Of a DNA stretch of 64,000 bases, positions 56,476 to 64,000 are shown piece after piece. Origin of the DNA: Luteibacter flocculans (GTDB taxonomy: Bacteria; Pseudomonadota; Gammaproteobacteria; Xanthomonadales; Rhodanobacteraceae); the NCBI RefSeq assembly GCF_023612255.1, contig NZ_CP063231.1:1160001-1224000 (forward strand), in the 5' to 3' direction. The stretch's first letter is position 1. The number at the start of each line of letters is the position of its first letter. A model generated the notes under the pieces. That model did no database searches. It was not told the origin of the DNA and was given only the letters and a program-made list of their open reading frames with translations. The position numbers and the translations under genes were made by a program.

Positions 56476-57654
56476 ATGCAGATACCAAAAAACGAACGAA
56501 CCATCGGCTTCGCCGCCAGCGCCGTGGCGCTCGTGCTGGTGCTGGTGTTCCACTCGCCCTGGGTTGCCCCGGTCGTGGTGGCCCTGCTGACGGCGACCTG
56601 GATCGCGATCAGCCTGATTCCCGCGCCGTTGCCGGCGGTGGAAGTGGTGCTCAATTCCACGTCCAGCGACGAAGCGTCGGTGCGCGAAGCGATGGAAGAC
56701 GTGCGCAGCGCGATTGTCGATGAACTGGGTCACGCGAGCCGTGAACTCAACCAGGCACTTGATCTGTTGCGCGACGCCGTCGCGGAATTGGGCGGCGGCT
56801 TCAACGGCCTGTCGCACAAGACCGGCAAGCAGCAGAAGCTGCTCAGCGAAATCATCGAGGGTGGCGGCAAGGGCATTTCGGTGCAGGACTTCGCCGACCG
56901 TACCGCTGGCCTGCTCGAACACTTCGTCGGCCTGATTGTGCAGCTCTCGCGTGAAAGCCTCCGCATTGTCTACCGCATCGATGGCATGGCGAAGGAAATG
57001 GACGCCGTGTTCGCGCTGCTGAAGAACGTGAACACCATCGCTGAAGAAACCAACCTCCTGGCGCTGAACGCAGCCATCGAAGCGGCCCGTGCAGGCGAGT
57101 CCGGTCGTGGCTTCGCGGTGGTGGCCGGCGAGATCCGCAACCTTGCGCAGCACAGCAACCAGTTCAACGAGAAGATCGGTACCCACGTCGAGCGTTCGCG
57201 CACGGCCATGGAGCAACTCCGCGAGCTGGTCGGCAACATGGCGTCGCAGGACATGAACGTGGCGCTGTCGGCCAAGGGCGGCATCGACGAGATGATGGCC
57301 ACCATCACCGAGTCCAATGCGCGCACCAGCGCGGCGGCGGACGAAGCGGCCTCCATCAACCGCGGTCTGGGCAACGACGTCTCGACCACGATCCGTTCGC
57401 TGCAGTTCGAGGACATCCTGAGCCAGTTGCTACATCAAACCCGTTCGCGCCTGGTGGAACTGCAGGAGATCACCGCCGACTGCACGCGCGATATCGAGGA
57501 ACTGGCTTGCGTGCCCGCCGACGCCGCCGATCTCGGTGCGCGTGCCCAGCGCGTCCGCTCCCGCCTTGCCGAGCAGCGCGAGCGCGCCCGGCTCCGTGCG
57601 CGTGGCCCCGCCTTGCAGCAGTCGATGGCTGCTGGCGACATCGACCTGTTCTAA
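56476..57654 (+). CDS. Atypical MCP-like signalling protein
   Basis: 392 residues. Two closely spaced hydrophobic helices (about 10-55) leave almost no periplasmic domain and there is no HAMP. The cytoplasmic part includes an MCP signalling tip ([38 protein letters not shown]) and then [29 protein letters not shown]. The C-terminus GDIDLF lacks a CheR-tether motif. It may be an energy- or cytoplasm-sensing receptor, or an adaptor or CheY-phosphatase-associated protein. Clearly part of the operon; role uncertain. Confidence 0.82.
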   Translation: MQIPKNERTIGFAASAVALVLVLVFHSPWVAPVVVALLTATWIAISLIPAPLPAVEVVLNSTSSDEASVREAMEDVRSAIVDELGHASRELNQALDLLRDAVAELGGGFNGLSHKTGKQQKLLSEIIEGGGKGISVQDFADRTAGLLEHFVGLIVQLSRESLRIVYRIDGMAKEMDAVFALLKNVNTIAEETNLLALNAAIEAARAGESGRGFAVVAGEIRNLAQHSNQFNEKIGTHVERSRTAMEQLRELVGNMASQDMNVALSAKGGIDEMMATITESNARTSAAADEAASINRGLGNDVSTTIRSLQFEDILSQLLHQTRSRLVELQEITADCTRDIEELACVPADAADLGARAQRVRSRLAEQRERARLRARGPALQQSMAAGDIDLF

Positions 57655-57666
57655 AGGAAAGCTCTC

Positions 57667-57972
57667 ATGGCCATCAACGTCCACCACGATTCCGAACAGG
57701 GCTGCCTCACCCTCCACCTGGGCGAGCGTTTCGATTTCTCTATCCACCGCGCTTTCCACGATGCCTGCCTGGGCGACATCGCGCCGGTACGCAGCTATGT
57801 GCTCGACCTGGAGCAGGTCACCGGCATGGACAGCTCGGCGCTCGGCATGCTCATGCTGCTCCGCGAACACGCGGGCGGCGACCGCGCCGAGATCCGCATC
57901 GTCAACGCGAGCGCGGACCTTCGCAACACGCTGCGCATCGCAGGCTTCGATAAGCTTTTCACCGTGCACTGA
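57667..57972 (+). CDS. STAS-domain anti-sigma-factor-antagonist-like protein
   Basis: 101 residues, one STAS domain (CLTLHLGERFDFSIHRAFHDAC, VLDLEQVTGMDSSALGMLMLLREHAG). The phosphorylatable Ser in DSSALG is present, unlike in the STAS protein that heads the operon. No RsbW-type kinase is encoded nearby. Last gene of the chemotaxis operon, followed by a strong terminator. Confidence 0.9.
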   Translation: MAINVHHDSEQGCLTLHLGERFDFSIHRAFHDACLGDIAPVRSYVLDLEQVTGMDSSALGMLMLLREHAGGDRAEIRIVNASADLRNTLRIAGFDKLFTVH

Positions 57973-58002
57973 AACGGCATTTCGACCGCCAAGGTTTCAC
58001 GG

Positions 58003-58032
58003 AAACGCCCCGAGTGATCGGGGCGTTTTTTT
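58003..58032 (+). terminator. Terminator of the chemotaxis operon
   Basis: AAACGCCCCG (58003-58012) and CGGGGCGTTT (58019-58028) form a 10-bp stem with a 6-base loop, running into T7. A textbook rho-independent terminator. Confidence 0.93.
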
Positions 58033-58037
58033 GTGGT

Positions 58038-58120
58038 GGTGGGAGCCACCTGGTGGCGACGGGATCAGCCTCACCGCTACACCGCTTCGTTGGTTTTTCG
58101 CCATCAGGATGGCTCCCACC
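58038..58120. repeat. REP/MITE-like palindromic element, copy 4
   Basis: Starts GGTGGGAGCCACC and ends ATGGCTCCCACC, with the internal CACCGCTACACCGCTTCGTTGG core shared with the copies near 11.6 and 23.5 kb. Located just after the operon terminator. Confidence 0.78.
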
Positions 58121-58306
58121 GTTGAGCCCACCTCGCCGCCATGGCGGCGCCTACAACCGCATCGGGCACAGGTTGAATCTTTCATGCGATCTCGCCGTGG
58201 GCGTCACATGGCTTCGACAATTGGCCGAAATCACAGGCATCTCATGATTCAACTTGCCGCTTTTGCCTAACACGAAACGGCAGTGTCGCGTCTCATGACA
58301 CCGTGG

Positions 58307-58324
58307 ATGTGACCGACGTCACAT
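58307..58324. promoter_or_regulatory. CRP/Clp-type binding site
   Basis: ATGTGAC-CGAC-GTCACAT is a perfect 7+4+7 palindrome and an exact match to TGTGA-N6-TCACA. It lies 65 bases before the lipoprotein ATG, a position suited to control of that gene. In xanthomonads the CRP homologue Clp binds this sequence and is antagonised by c-di-GMP; its presence here is inferred. Confidence 0.7.
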
Positions 58325-58389
58325 CCAGCCGTTCGGCTCCCTTGGCAGGGGGCTTTGCCCTTCGGGGCATCGTCGGAGGAGTGTTCATC

Positions 58390-59901
58390 ATGAGCGAACA
58401 GCAGTTCGGAAGCGTCCTTACTCGTACGTTGCTGGCAACGTGCATCGCTGCGGCGGCCATCTCGGTCACCGCGTGCAGCGGCCACGGGTCAACCCGTTCG
58501 GGTGGCAGTTCGGGCGGCACGGTCCAGCCAGGCGGCGCCGGAGACACGGGCGGCGGTGGTGGTAGTGGCGACGGCGGCGGAGGCAGTACGGGTGGGACGG
58601 GCACCGGATCGGGTGGCACAGGCGGCTCAGGCACTGGCACAGGCGGCACCGGTGGCGGTACTGGCGGCACCGGTGGCGGTACTGGCGGGACGGGCGGCGG
58701 TGGCACGGGCGGCGATGGCGGCACTGGTGGTGGTACCGGTGGCGGTACGGCCGCGCCGAGCAACGCTGTCGGCGCCGTGGCAACAGGCGCCGGGAACATC
58801 ATCGCCGCTGTCGGCGGTACGGTGTCCGGCGTCGGTGCACAGTTGCCGGCGACCACCGTGCTCGGTGGCACGAGCGGTCTCGCCGAAGGGACGGGCAGCG
58901 CGGTCGATGGCCTGGGCAACGCGATCACGACGCTGGGCAACGGCATCAGCGATGGACTCGGGCAGACGGGCAACATCGCCAATCCGGTAGGCACGACCAC
59001 GGATAGCCTCGGCAACGTCGTAACGCAGGTGGGCGGCGCGGTGAACGATCTTGGCGGCGGCGTCAGTACCGTTGGTGCCGGAACGCCGATCACACCGATC
59101 ACCGCCGCCGTCGGCACCACGGTAGCGCTTGTCGGAACCGGCGTGGAACAGGTCGGCACGCGCCTGGACGGTGCACTGGAATCGTCGACGGCCCACAGCC
59201 TGACCCAAGCCGTCAGTGACGTCGTTTCGCCCTTGGCCGGGGTGCTCGGTGACAGTGCCTCGCCGATCGCGTCCGGCAACCTCGTGGCTGCGGTGGGCAA
59301 CGCCGCGGGTGGTCTCGTGGGTGGAGGCAGTGGGGCCGTCGCTGGACTGGGTGCAAATATCGCCAACGCGCCGATACCGGGAGCAGGAGGCGACCTGACC
59401 GCATCGCTCGGTACCACGGTGCAGAACGCAGGCAATGCGCTTGCGCCGCTGAGCACGGGGTTGCACAGCGGTCTCGGCACGGCTGCCCCGGGTGCGGGAG
59501 ATACCGTCGGGACCACGCTCTCGGGCGCGACGACCACGGTGTCGGCGCTCGGCAGCACGGTGACGGCGGCGGCTTCAGGCCCGCTGGCCCCGCTCTCGCC
59601 GCTGACGTCAGCGGTCGGGAACACGGTTAGCGGTATCGGTAACGGCGCAACAGCGGCCGTCGGCTCGGGCGGTGCACTCTCGGGCGTGACCGGTACGGTA
59701 AGCACCGTGGTCAACGGCGTGGCCGGCGCTACCGGGACGGGTGGCACCGGCAGTGGTGCCGGCGCGAGCGTGGGTGGTGTCGTCGCAGGCGTGACCAACA
59801 CGGTGGGCGGCGTCGTCGGCGGGCTCGTGGGTGGCGTCACGGGCGGTACGGCAGAGGCAGACAACCGGCCGCTCAAGGGGCTGCTAGGTTCGCGCCGCTA
59901 A
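58390..59901 (+). CDS. Gly-rich repeat lipoprotein (collagen-like N-terminal region)
   Basis: 503 residues from ATG 58390 after a GGAGGAG ribosome-binding site. The signal sequence ends in lipobox VTAC (Cys near 26). Residues about 30-120 are almost all Gly/Thr/Ser (GGTGGG repeats). Residues about 125-490 repeat a small-residue pattern such as VGNTVSGIGNGATAAVG and TVLGGTSGL, predicting a long elongated fold. The C-terminus ends NRPLKGLLGSRR. Likely anchored in the outer membrane. The TpsB-like porin downstream (67 bases) is the obvious partner, but no TPS secretion domain is present. Confidence 0.75.
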   Translation: MSEQQFGSVLTRTLLATCIAAAAISVTACSGHGSTRSGGSSGGTVQPGGAGDTGGGGGSGDGGGGSTGGTGTGSGGTGGSGTGTGGTGGGTGGTGGGTGGTGGGGTGGDGGTGGGTGGGTAAPSNAVGAVATGAGNIIAAVGGTVSGVGAQLPATTVLGGTSGLAEGTGSAVDGLGNAITTLGNGISDGLGQTGNIANPVGTTTDSLGNVVTQVGGAVNDLGGGVSTVGAGTPITPITAAVGTTVALVGTGVEQVGTRLDGALESSTAHSLTQAVSDVVSPLAGVLGDSASPIASGNLVAAVGNAAGGLVGGGSGAVAGLGANIANAPIPGAGGDLTASLGTTVQNAGNALAPLSTGLHSGLGTAAPGAGDTVGTTLSGATTTVSALGSTVTAAASGPLAPLSPLTSAVGNTVSGIGNGATAAVGSGGALSGVTGTVSTVVNGVAGATGTGGTGSGAGASVGGVVAGVTNTVGGVVGGLVGGVTGGTAEADNRPLKGLLGSRR

Positions 59902-59968
59902 GTCGTGATGGGCGGGGGCGGCGCATGTGCGTCGCCCCCGCGAGATCCGTGCCACCCAAGGAGTGTTC

Positions 59969-61633
59969 ATGAATCGATGGCTCGGTTGCCTCCTGGGCAT
60001 GACCGTCGTGTGTTCCACCCAGGCGCAGGTTCGCGCGCCAGCTAACCCATTGCAAACCCTCCCACGCACCGAAACGCCTAAGCAGGCACCGTCGGTGAAG
60101 GTGAGCGTGCAGGCGCCGAACCCGGCACTGGAAGCCTTGCTTGCCACGCACCTCACGCCATCGCGCTTCGACGTCGTCGGCGTAAAGTCCATCCCCTTTG
60201 CGGATGTCGCGGCGATCTTTGCGCCCATGCGCGGAAAGGACTGCACCGTGCGCGATCTCGTGGCGGCGTCCGACCGTGTGACGGCGCTTTACAAGGGGCG
60301 CGGTTACGCACTGTCGTTCGCGTTCGTGCCCAACCAGACGCTGGCGGGCGGTGTCGTGACGATCCAGGTGGTGGAAGGCTATGTCGCTGACGTGGCGATC
60401 CGCGGCGATGCCGGAAACCTCGAGCCGCGCATCAAGGCGATGGCAGCTCACATCGTTGGCGAACGTCCGTTACGACAGGACACGTTCGAACGCTACACCC
60501 AATTGCTGGGGCAACTGCCCGGCCTGAAGGTGGCGGCGAACGTACCTCCGCCCACGACGACGGACGGCGCCACCCGGTTGGAACTCGACGTCTCGCGGCA
60601 GCGTTACGACATGAGTTACGGCCTCGATTTCAACCACCCGGGAACGCAGGGCGTGATGTCGCTGATCGAAAACGGCGCCACGCCGTTGGGCGAACAGTTG
60701 AGCGTTTCCACGCTGTACCCCAATGGCGGTGGTCAGCGCCTTTACTCCGCGGCGTACGTGCAACCGATCGGGTCGCGGGGTTGGCAGGGCAAGGTGGACG
60801 CCAGCCGCTACTGGGGGCGACCGGATACGGACGACCCGTTGCCGTCGTACCTCGATCATCGGCTGACACAGGACCGCCTCGCATTGACCGCGACCTATCC
60901 GCTGGTGCTTGCCAACCAACGCCGCGTCAACCTGTCGATGGGCGTCTATGCATCCCGCCAGGACGACCGCTACAGGAACGTCGATACCGGCGCGATGATC
61001 GCGTTGCAATCCAGCGTGCGCGTGCTCAACGCCGAGCTCTCGTCGCTGAGCGTGGAGAAGGCGCGCACGCTTCAGTTCGCCTTTGCCGTGGCGCACGGCT
61101 TCGATGGCATGGGCGCTTACTCGCGTGCCGTAAGCAATCTCGGGGTACTCGGCATCGCGATGCCGGACGTGGCATTCACACGCTACACCGCGAACGCCAT
61201 GTGGTCGCAGCAGTGGGCGCACAAGTTCGGAACGGTCATGCGAGCCACTGGCCAATACAGCCACGATGCCTTGCCGTCGACCGAGCAGATCAACTTTGGC
61301 GGGCAGAATTTCGCGCTCGCCTATGACCCCGGCGACGCGGCAGGCGACAGTGGCTGGGCGGCGTCGGCGGAACTGAATCGGGCGTTCTCACCGGGGGCTA
61401 AATGGATCGCTTCGGTCACGCCTTACGTTGCCTACCAGGCAGCACGCGTCTATCTCAACGGAGCCCGGCCGCTTATCGATCGGCTCGATTCCGCCGCTGT
61501 TGGCGTGCGTGCCTCCGACAACAAGCACTATGCGATCGACTTCGCTCTCGCCTGGCCGACGGGCGACAAACCGCCCGAAAGCAAGGATCGAGACATGCGG
61601 TGGAATCTCACGTTCAGCTACAAGCTCATGTGA
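59969..61633 (+). CDS. TpsB/FhaC-like outer-membrane protein with degenerate loop 6
   Basis: 554 residues from ATG 59969, with AAGGAG upstream and a signal peptide (MNRWLGCLLGMTVVCSTQAQ). Two POTRA domains (about 55-195; KSIPFADVAAIFAPMRGKDCTV, YKGRGYALSFAFVPNQTLAGGVVTIQVVEGYV) and a barrel (about 210-554) ending FSYKLM follow. The conserved VRGY of loop 6 is replaced by ALAY (449-452) within NFALAYDPGDAAGDSG, so the arginine needed for secretion in FhaC is absent. It forms a two-gene unit with the Gly-rich lipoprotein. Confidence 0.86.
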   Translation: MNRWLGCLLGMTVVCSTQAQVRAPANPLQTLPRTETPKQAPSVKVSVQAPNPALEALLATHLTPSRFDVVGVKSIPFADVAAIFAPMRGKDCTVRDLVAASDRVTALYKGRGYALSFAFVPNQTLAGGVVTIQVVEGYVADVAIRGDAGNLEPRIKAMAAHIVGERPLRQDTFERYTQLLGQLPGLKVAANVPPPTTTDGATRLELDVSRQRYDMSYGLDFNHPGTQGVMSLIENGATPLGEQLSVSTLYPNGGGQRLYSAAYVQPIGSRGWQGKVDASRYWGRPDTDDPLPSYLDHRLTQDRLALTATYPLVLANQRRVNLSMGVYASRQDDRYRNVDTGAMIALQSSVRVLNAELSSLSVEKARTLQFAFAVAHGFDGMGAYSRAVSNLGVLGIAMPDVAFTRYTANAMWSQQWAHKFGTVMRATGQYSHDALPSTEQINFGGQNFALAYDPGDAAGDSGWAASAELNRAFSPGAKWIASVTPYVAYQAARVYLNGARPLIDRLDSAAVGVRASDNKHYAIDFALAWPTGDKPPESKDRDMRWNLTFSYKLM

Positions 61634-61690
61634 CCGGGTCTTCACAAGTTCGGCGGCAAGATCGTGCGTCCGCACGTATCGAGTCTTGTC

Positions 61691-62797
61691 ATGCCCCTGT
61701 CGCTGGTTCCCCCACCCATACGCTTCGACCAATCCCTTGAGCGCGTGGAGGCGGACGAAGCCGAGACGGTAGAGCAGTTGATCGAAACGTTGACGCGAAT
61801 CAACGAGACGACGCTCGCGCACGAGAAGCACGCGCATCGGTCCGTGCATGCAAAGAGCCACGCGTTGCTGACAGGCGAACTCATCGTTCCCGATGATCTT
61901 CCACGTGAGCTTGCCCAGGGCATCTTCGGCAGGGCGGGACGCTACCCGCTGGTCATGCGCCTGTCGACCGTGCCGGGTGACCTTTTGGATGACTCTGTGT
62001 CCACACCGCGCGGCATGGCGGTCAAGATCATTGGTGTGGAAGGCGAGCGTCTGCCCGGCAGCGAAGGTGACGTGACCCAGGACTTCGTACTGGTGAACGG
62101 CCCGGTATTCGCTGCCCCAAATGCGAAACGATTTGCGGCGTCGCTCAAGCTGGTGGCGGCGACGACGGACCGCGCCGAGGGCGCGAAGAAGGCTTTGTCC
62201 GCTGTATTGCGTGGTACGGAGCGGGTGATCGAGGCACTCGGTGGAAAGAGCACCACGTTGTTGAGCCTCGGTGGTCAGCCCGAGACGCATCCGCTCGGCG
62301 ACACGTATTACTCGCAGGTGCCGCTGCGCTTCGGCGATTACGTGGTGAAGTTTTCCATTGCGCCGCATTCGCCGAACCTCACCGCGTTGACGGATGCCGA
62401 ACTCAACGTCAACGGCAAGCCGAACGGTCTGCGCGAGGCGATGGTCGAGCACTTCGCGATGCAGGGCGGTGAATGGGACGTACGCGTGCAGTTCTGTACC
62501 GATCCCGAGAGCATGCCCATCGAGGATGCCTCAGTGGCATGGCCCGAAGAGAAAAGCCCGTACATCGACGTGGCACGCATCGTGGTGCCGCCGCAACCGG
62601 CATGGAATGCGACGCGGCGTGAAGCGATCGAGGATGGCCTCGCCTTCAGTCCGTGGCACGGCGTCGCCGCGCATCGCCCGCTAGGTTCGGTGATGCGCGC
62701 ACGTCGGGTTGTGTACAAGGTGATGGCGAAGTTTCGCGCGCACCACAATGGTGTGGACATCCGCGAGCCGCGGTCGATGTTGGAGCTTGGCCTGTAG
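61691..62797 (+). CDS. Catalase-family (catalase-related) heme protein
   Basis: 368 residues, shorter than typical monofunctional catalases (about 480). The core barrel pattern GRYPLVMRLSTVPGDLLDDSVSTPRGMAVKIIGVEG and DFVLVNGPVFAAPNAKRF matches catalase-related proteins of the SrpA-like group. A His in HAHRSVHAKSHALLTGEL is the likely distal residue. The classical proximal-Tyr motif is not obvious, so peroxidase or other heme activity is as likely as true catalase activity. There is no signal peptide. ATG 61691 is preferred over 61664. Confidence 0.8.
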   Translation: MPLSLVPPPIRFDQSLERVEADEAETVEQLIETLTRINETTLAHEKHAHRSVHAKSHALLTGELIVPDDLPRELAQGIFGRAGRYPLVMRLSTVPGDLLDDSVSTPRGMAVKIIGVEGERLPGSEGDVTQDFVLVNGPVFAAPNAKRFAASLKLVAATTDRAEGAKKALSAVLRGTERVIEALGGKSTTLLSLGGQPETHPLGDTYYSQVPLRFGDYVVKFSIAPHSPNLTALTDAELNVNGKPNGLREAMVEHFAMQGGEWDVRVQFCTDPESMPIEDASVAWPEEKSPYIDVARIVVPPQPAWNATRREAIEDGLAFSPWHGVAAHRPLGSVMRARRVVYKVMAKFRAHHNGVDIREPRSMLELGL

Positions 62798-62825
62798 CCG
62801 GTATCGCTCAGGCGGAGCCGGCTGA

Positions 62826-63566
62826 TTACCAGCCCATGTAGTGGCCGCCATTGATCGCCAGGTTGGAGCCTGTGATCCAGCTGGATTCCTCGGCGGTGAG
62901 GAAGGCGACGGCATGGGCGATTTCCTCGGGGCGACCGAGGCGACCGACCGGAATCTGCGCGACGATCTTCGCGCGGACATCTTCGGGCACGGCCATCACC
63001 AGATCGGTGCCGACATAGCCGGGCGACACCGTGTTCACGGTGATGCCGAAGCGCGCGTTTTCCTGCGCGAGCGAAATCGTGAAGCCATGGACGCCGGCCT
63101 TGCTTGCCGCGTAGTTGGCCTGACCGTACTGGCCCTTCTGCCCGTTGATCGAGCTGATCTGCACGATGCGGCCCCACTGCCGCGAGCGCATGCCTTCGAT
63201 CACCGGGCGGGTGACATTGAAGCAGGCATTGAGGTTGGTGTTCACCACCTCGATCCACTGCTGGTAGTCCATCTTGTGGAACGTGGTATCGCGGGTGATG
63301 CCGGCGTTGTTGATGAGGATCTCGATCGGGCCGGCCAGTTCCTCGACGCTGCGGATCATGGCTTCGGCCGAGACCGGGTCCGCGACGTCGCCGGGGACCA
63401 TCACGACGTCGATGCCGTCACGGATCATGTCCTCGCGCCAGGCGGCTGCCCGCGCATCGTCGCGGTAATTGGTCGCCACACGGTGACCCTGGCGGGCGAG
63501 GTAGCGGACGATCGCCGTACCGATGCCGCCGGTGCCACCGGTCACCAGTGCCGTGCGTTGCGTCAT
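62826..63566 (-). CDS. phbB: Acetoacetyl-CoA reductase (PhaB-like SDR)
   Basis: 246 residues, the usual PhaB length. Short-chain dehydrogenase with NADPH-binding TGGTGGIGTA, NNAG (INNAGITRDTTFHKMD), catalytic Ser in ISSINGQKGQYGQ and YAASK. The GQKGQYGQANYAASKAG stretch is characteristic of PhaB/PhbB rather than FabG. It reduces acetoacetyl-CoA to (R)-3-hydroxybutyryl-CoA for polyhydroxyalkanoate synthesis; no phaC is in the window. ATG 63566 is chosen; ATG 63578 four codons upstream is possible. Confidence 0.85.
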   Translation of the reverse strand: MTQRTALVTGGTGGIGTAIVRYLARQGHRVATNYRDDARAAAWREDMIRDGIDVVMVPGDVADPVSAEAMIRSVEELAGPIEILINNAGITRDTTFHKMDYQQWIEVVNTNLNACFNVTRPVIEGMRSRQWGRIVQISSINGQKGQYGQANYAASKAGVHGFTISLAQENARFGITVNTVSPGYVGTDLVMAVPEDVRAKIVAQIPVGRLGRPEEIAHAVAFLTAEESSWITGSNLAINGGHYMGW

Positions 63567-63623
63567 GCCTTGCTTCATCCTCACCAGCTTCCGATAGGGG
63601 CCCGGGCGCCGGGCAAACGATTC

Positions 63624-64000
63624 TTATAACGTCGGGCTGGCGCCAAGACTACTGCGGCGAAGCGCCGCAGGGGCGAATCCCCGCAGCGCCTCATCCAGCA
63701 AGGCGGCGGGCGTGCCTCCGCGGGACGGCACAGCGAGCCCCAAGCGGTCGAGTGCAAGGCGCAAGGCGGGCATCGGATCGGCAGCGTCCACGGGCAGGGC
63801 GGCGGCGGACTTGGAGAGCTTTCGCCCCTCGGCGTCCAGGACCAGCGGTAGATGCAGATAGCCGGGCGTGGGAAGCCCGAGTAGGTGCTGGAGATGGATT
63901 TGCCGGGCCGTGGAATCGAGCAGGTCCGCGCCGCGAACGACGTGGCTGATGCCTTGCTCGGCGTCGTCCACCACGCAGGCCAACTGATACGCCCAGAGGC
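63624..64000 (-). CDS. gluQ: Glutamyl-Q tRNA(Asp) synthetase (3' part)
   Basis: About 125 C-terminal residues of the YadB/GluQ-RS family; the gene starts outside the window. [27 protein letters not shown] and the KLSKS-type motif ([14 protein letters not shown]) are diagnostic. The enzyme attaches glutamate to queuosine-34 of tRNA-Asp and lacks the anticodon-binding domain of GltX. Confidence 0.9.
   Translation of the reverse strand, partial: LWAYQLACVVDDAEQGISHVVRGADLLDSTARQIHLQHLLGLPTPGYLHLPLVLDAEGRKLSKSAAALPVDAADPMPALRLALDRLGLAVPSRGGTPAALLDEALRGFAPAALRRSSLGASPTL

Noticed and set aside
57973-58389. Small ORFs between the chemotaxis operon and the lipoprotein gene
   Set aside because: They fall in a terminator, a REP-like repeat and the CRP/Clp promoter region, and none has a ribosome-binding site or family pattern.

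Overview
The window is 64 kb of high-GC gammaproteobacterial chromosome. The order rplT-pheS-pheT-ihfA-merR-tRNA-Pro, an E. coli-like sigma-28 promoter vocabulary, CRP/Clp-type palindromes and the housekeeping gene families fit Xanthomonadales, most likely Rhodanobacteraceae such as Luteibacter or Dyella. The genus is an inference from gene content, not a database match.

Layout. 1-4.65 kb: translation block (rplT, pheST, ihfA, a MerR-type regulator, tRNA-Pro). 4.7-23.4 kb: mixed core and accessory metabolism: a nitrilase-type acyltransferase with a TetR regulator, a PAS-GGDEF diguanylate cyclase, serA divergent from a D-2-hydroxyglutarate dehydrogenase-like flavoenzyme, proline iminopeptidase, a large secreted nuclease, upp, a PsiF-repeat protein, a class-III aminotransferase, an ABC exporter operon with two DesK-like kinases and one response regulator, and queA. 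23.4-43.2 kb: a contact-dependent growth inhibition (CDI) locus made of cdiB, a 4279-codon cdiA ending in a CdiA_C-type nuclease, its immunity gene, a small decayed toxin/immunity junction, and an orphan cdiA 3' module with a second, RNase A-like toxin plus immunity gene. 43.2-46.2 kb: a decayed zone with a truncated antitoxin, an IS3-family element, a low-GC stretch and a mipA-like gene broken by an amber codon. 46.2-48.4 kb: an OmpR-type two-component system. 48.6-58.0 kb: a chemotaxis operon (STAS, cheY, cheA, cheW, MCP, cheR, cheD, cheB, MCP-like, STAS). 58.0-61.6 kb: a Gly-rich lipoprotein paired with an unusual second TpsB-like porin. 61.7-64 kb: a catalase-family protein, a PhaB-like reductase and partial gluQ.

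The most interesting signal is regulatory. Near-consensus sigma-28 (FliA) promoters (TAAAGTTT-N11-GCCGATAA type) precede the chemotaxis operon, as expected, and cheW. They also precede the PAS-GGDEF cyclase gene and the cdiB-cdiA operon, which suggests that interbacterial toxin delivery is expressed with the motility regulon. The CDI locus also carries a 1.15-kb nearly identical, frame-compatible repeat between cdiA and the orphan module. One homologous crossover there would delete 4754 bp and swap the toxin. A perfect CRP/Clp-like palindrome precedes the lipoprotein/TpsB pair, whose TpsB has lost the conserved VRGY arginine.
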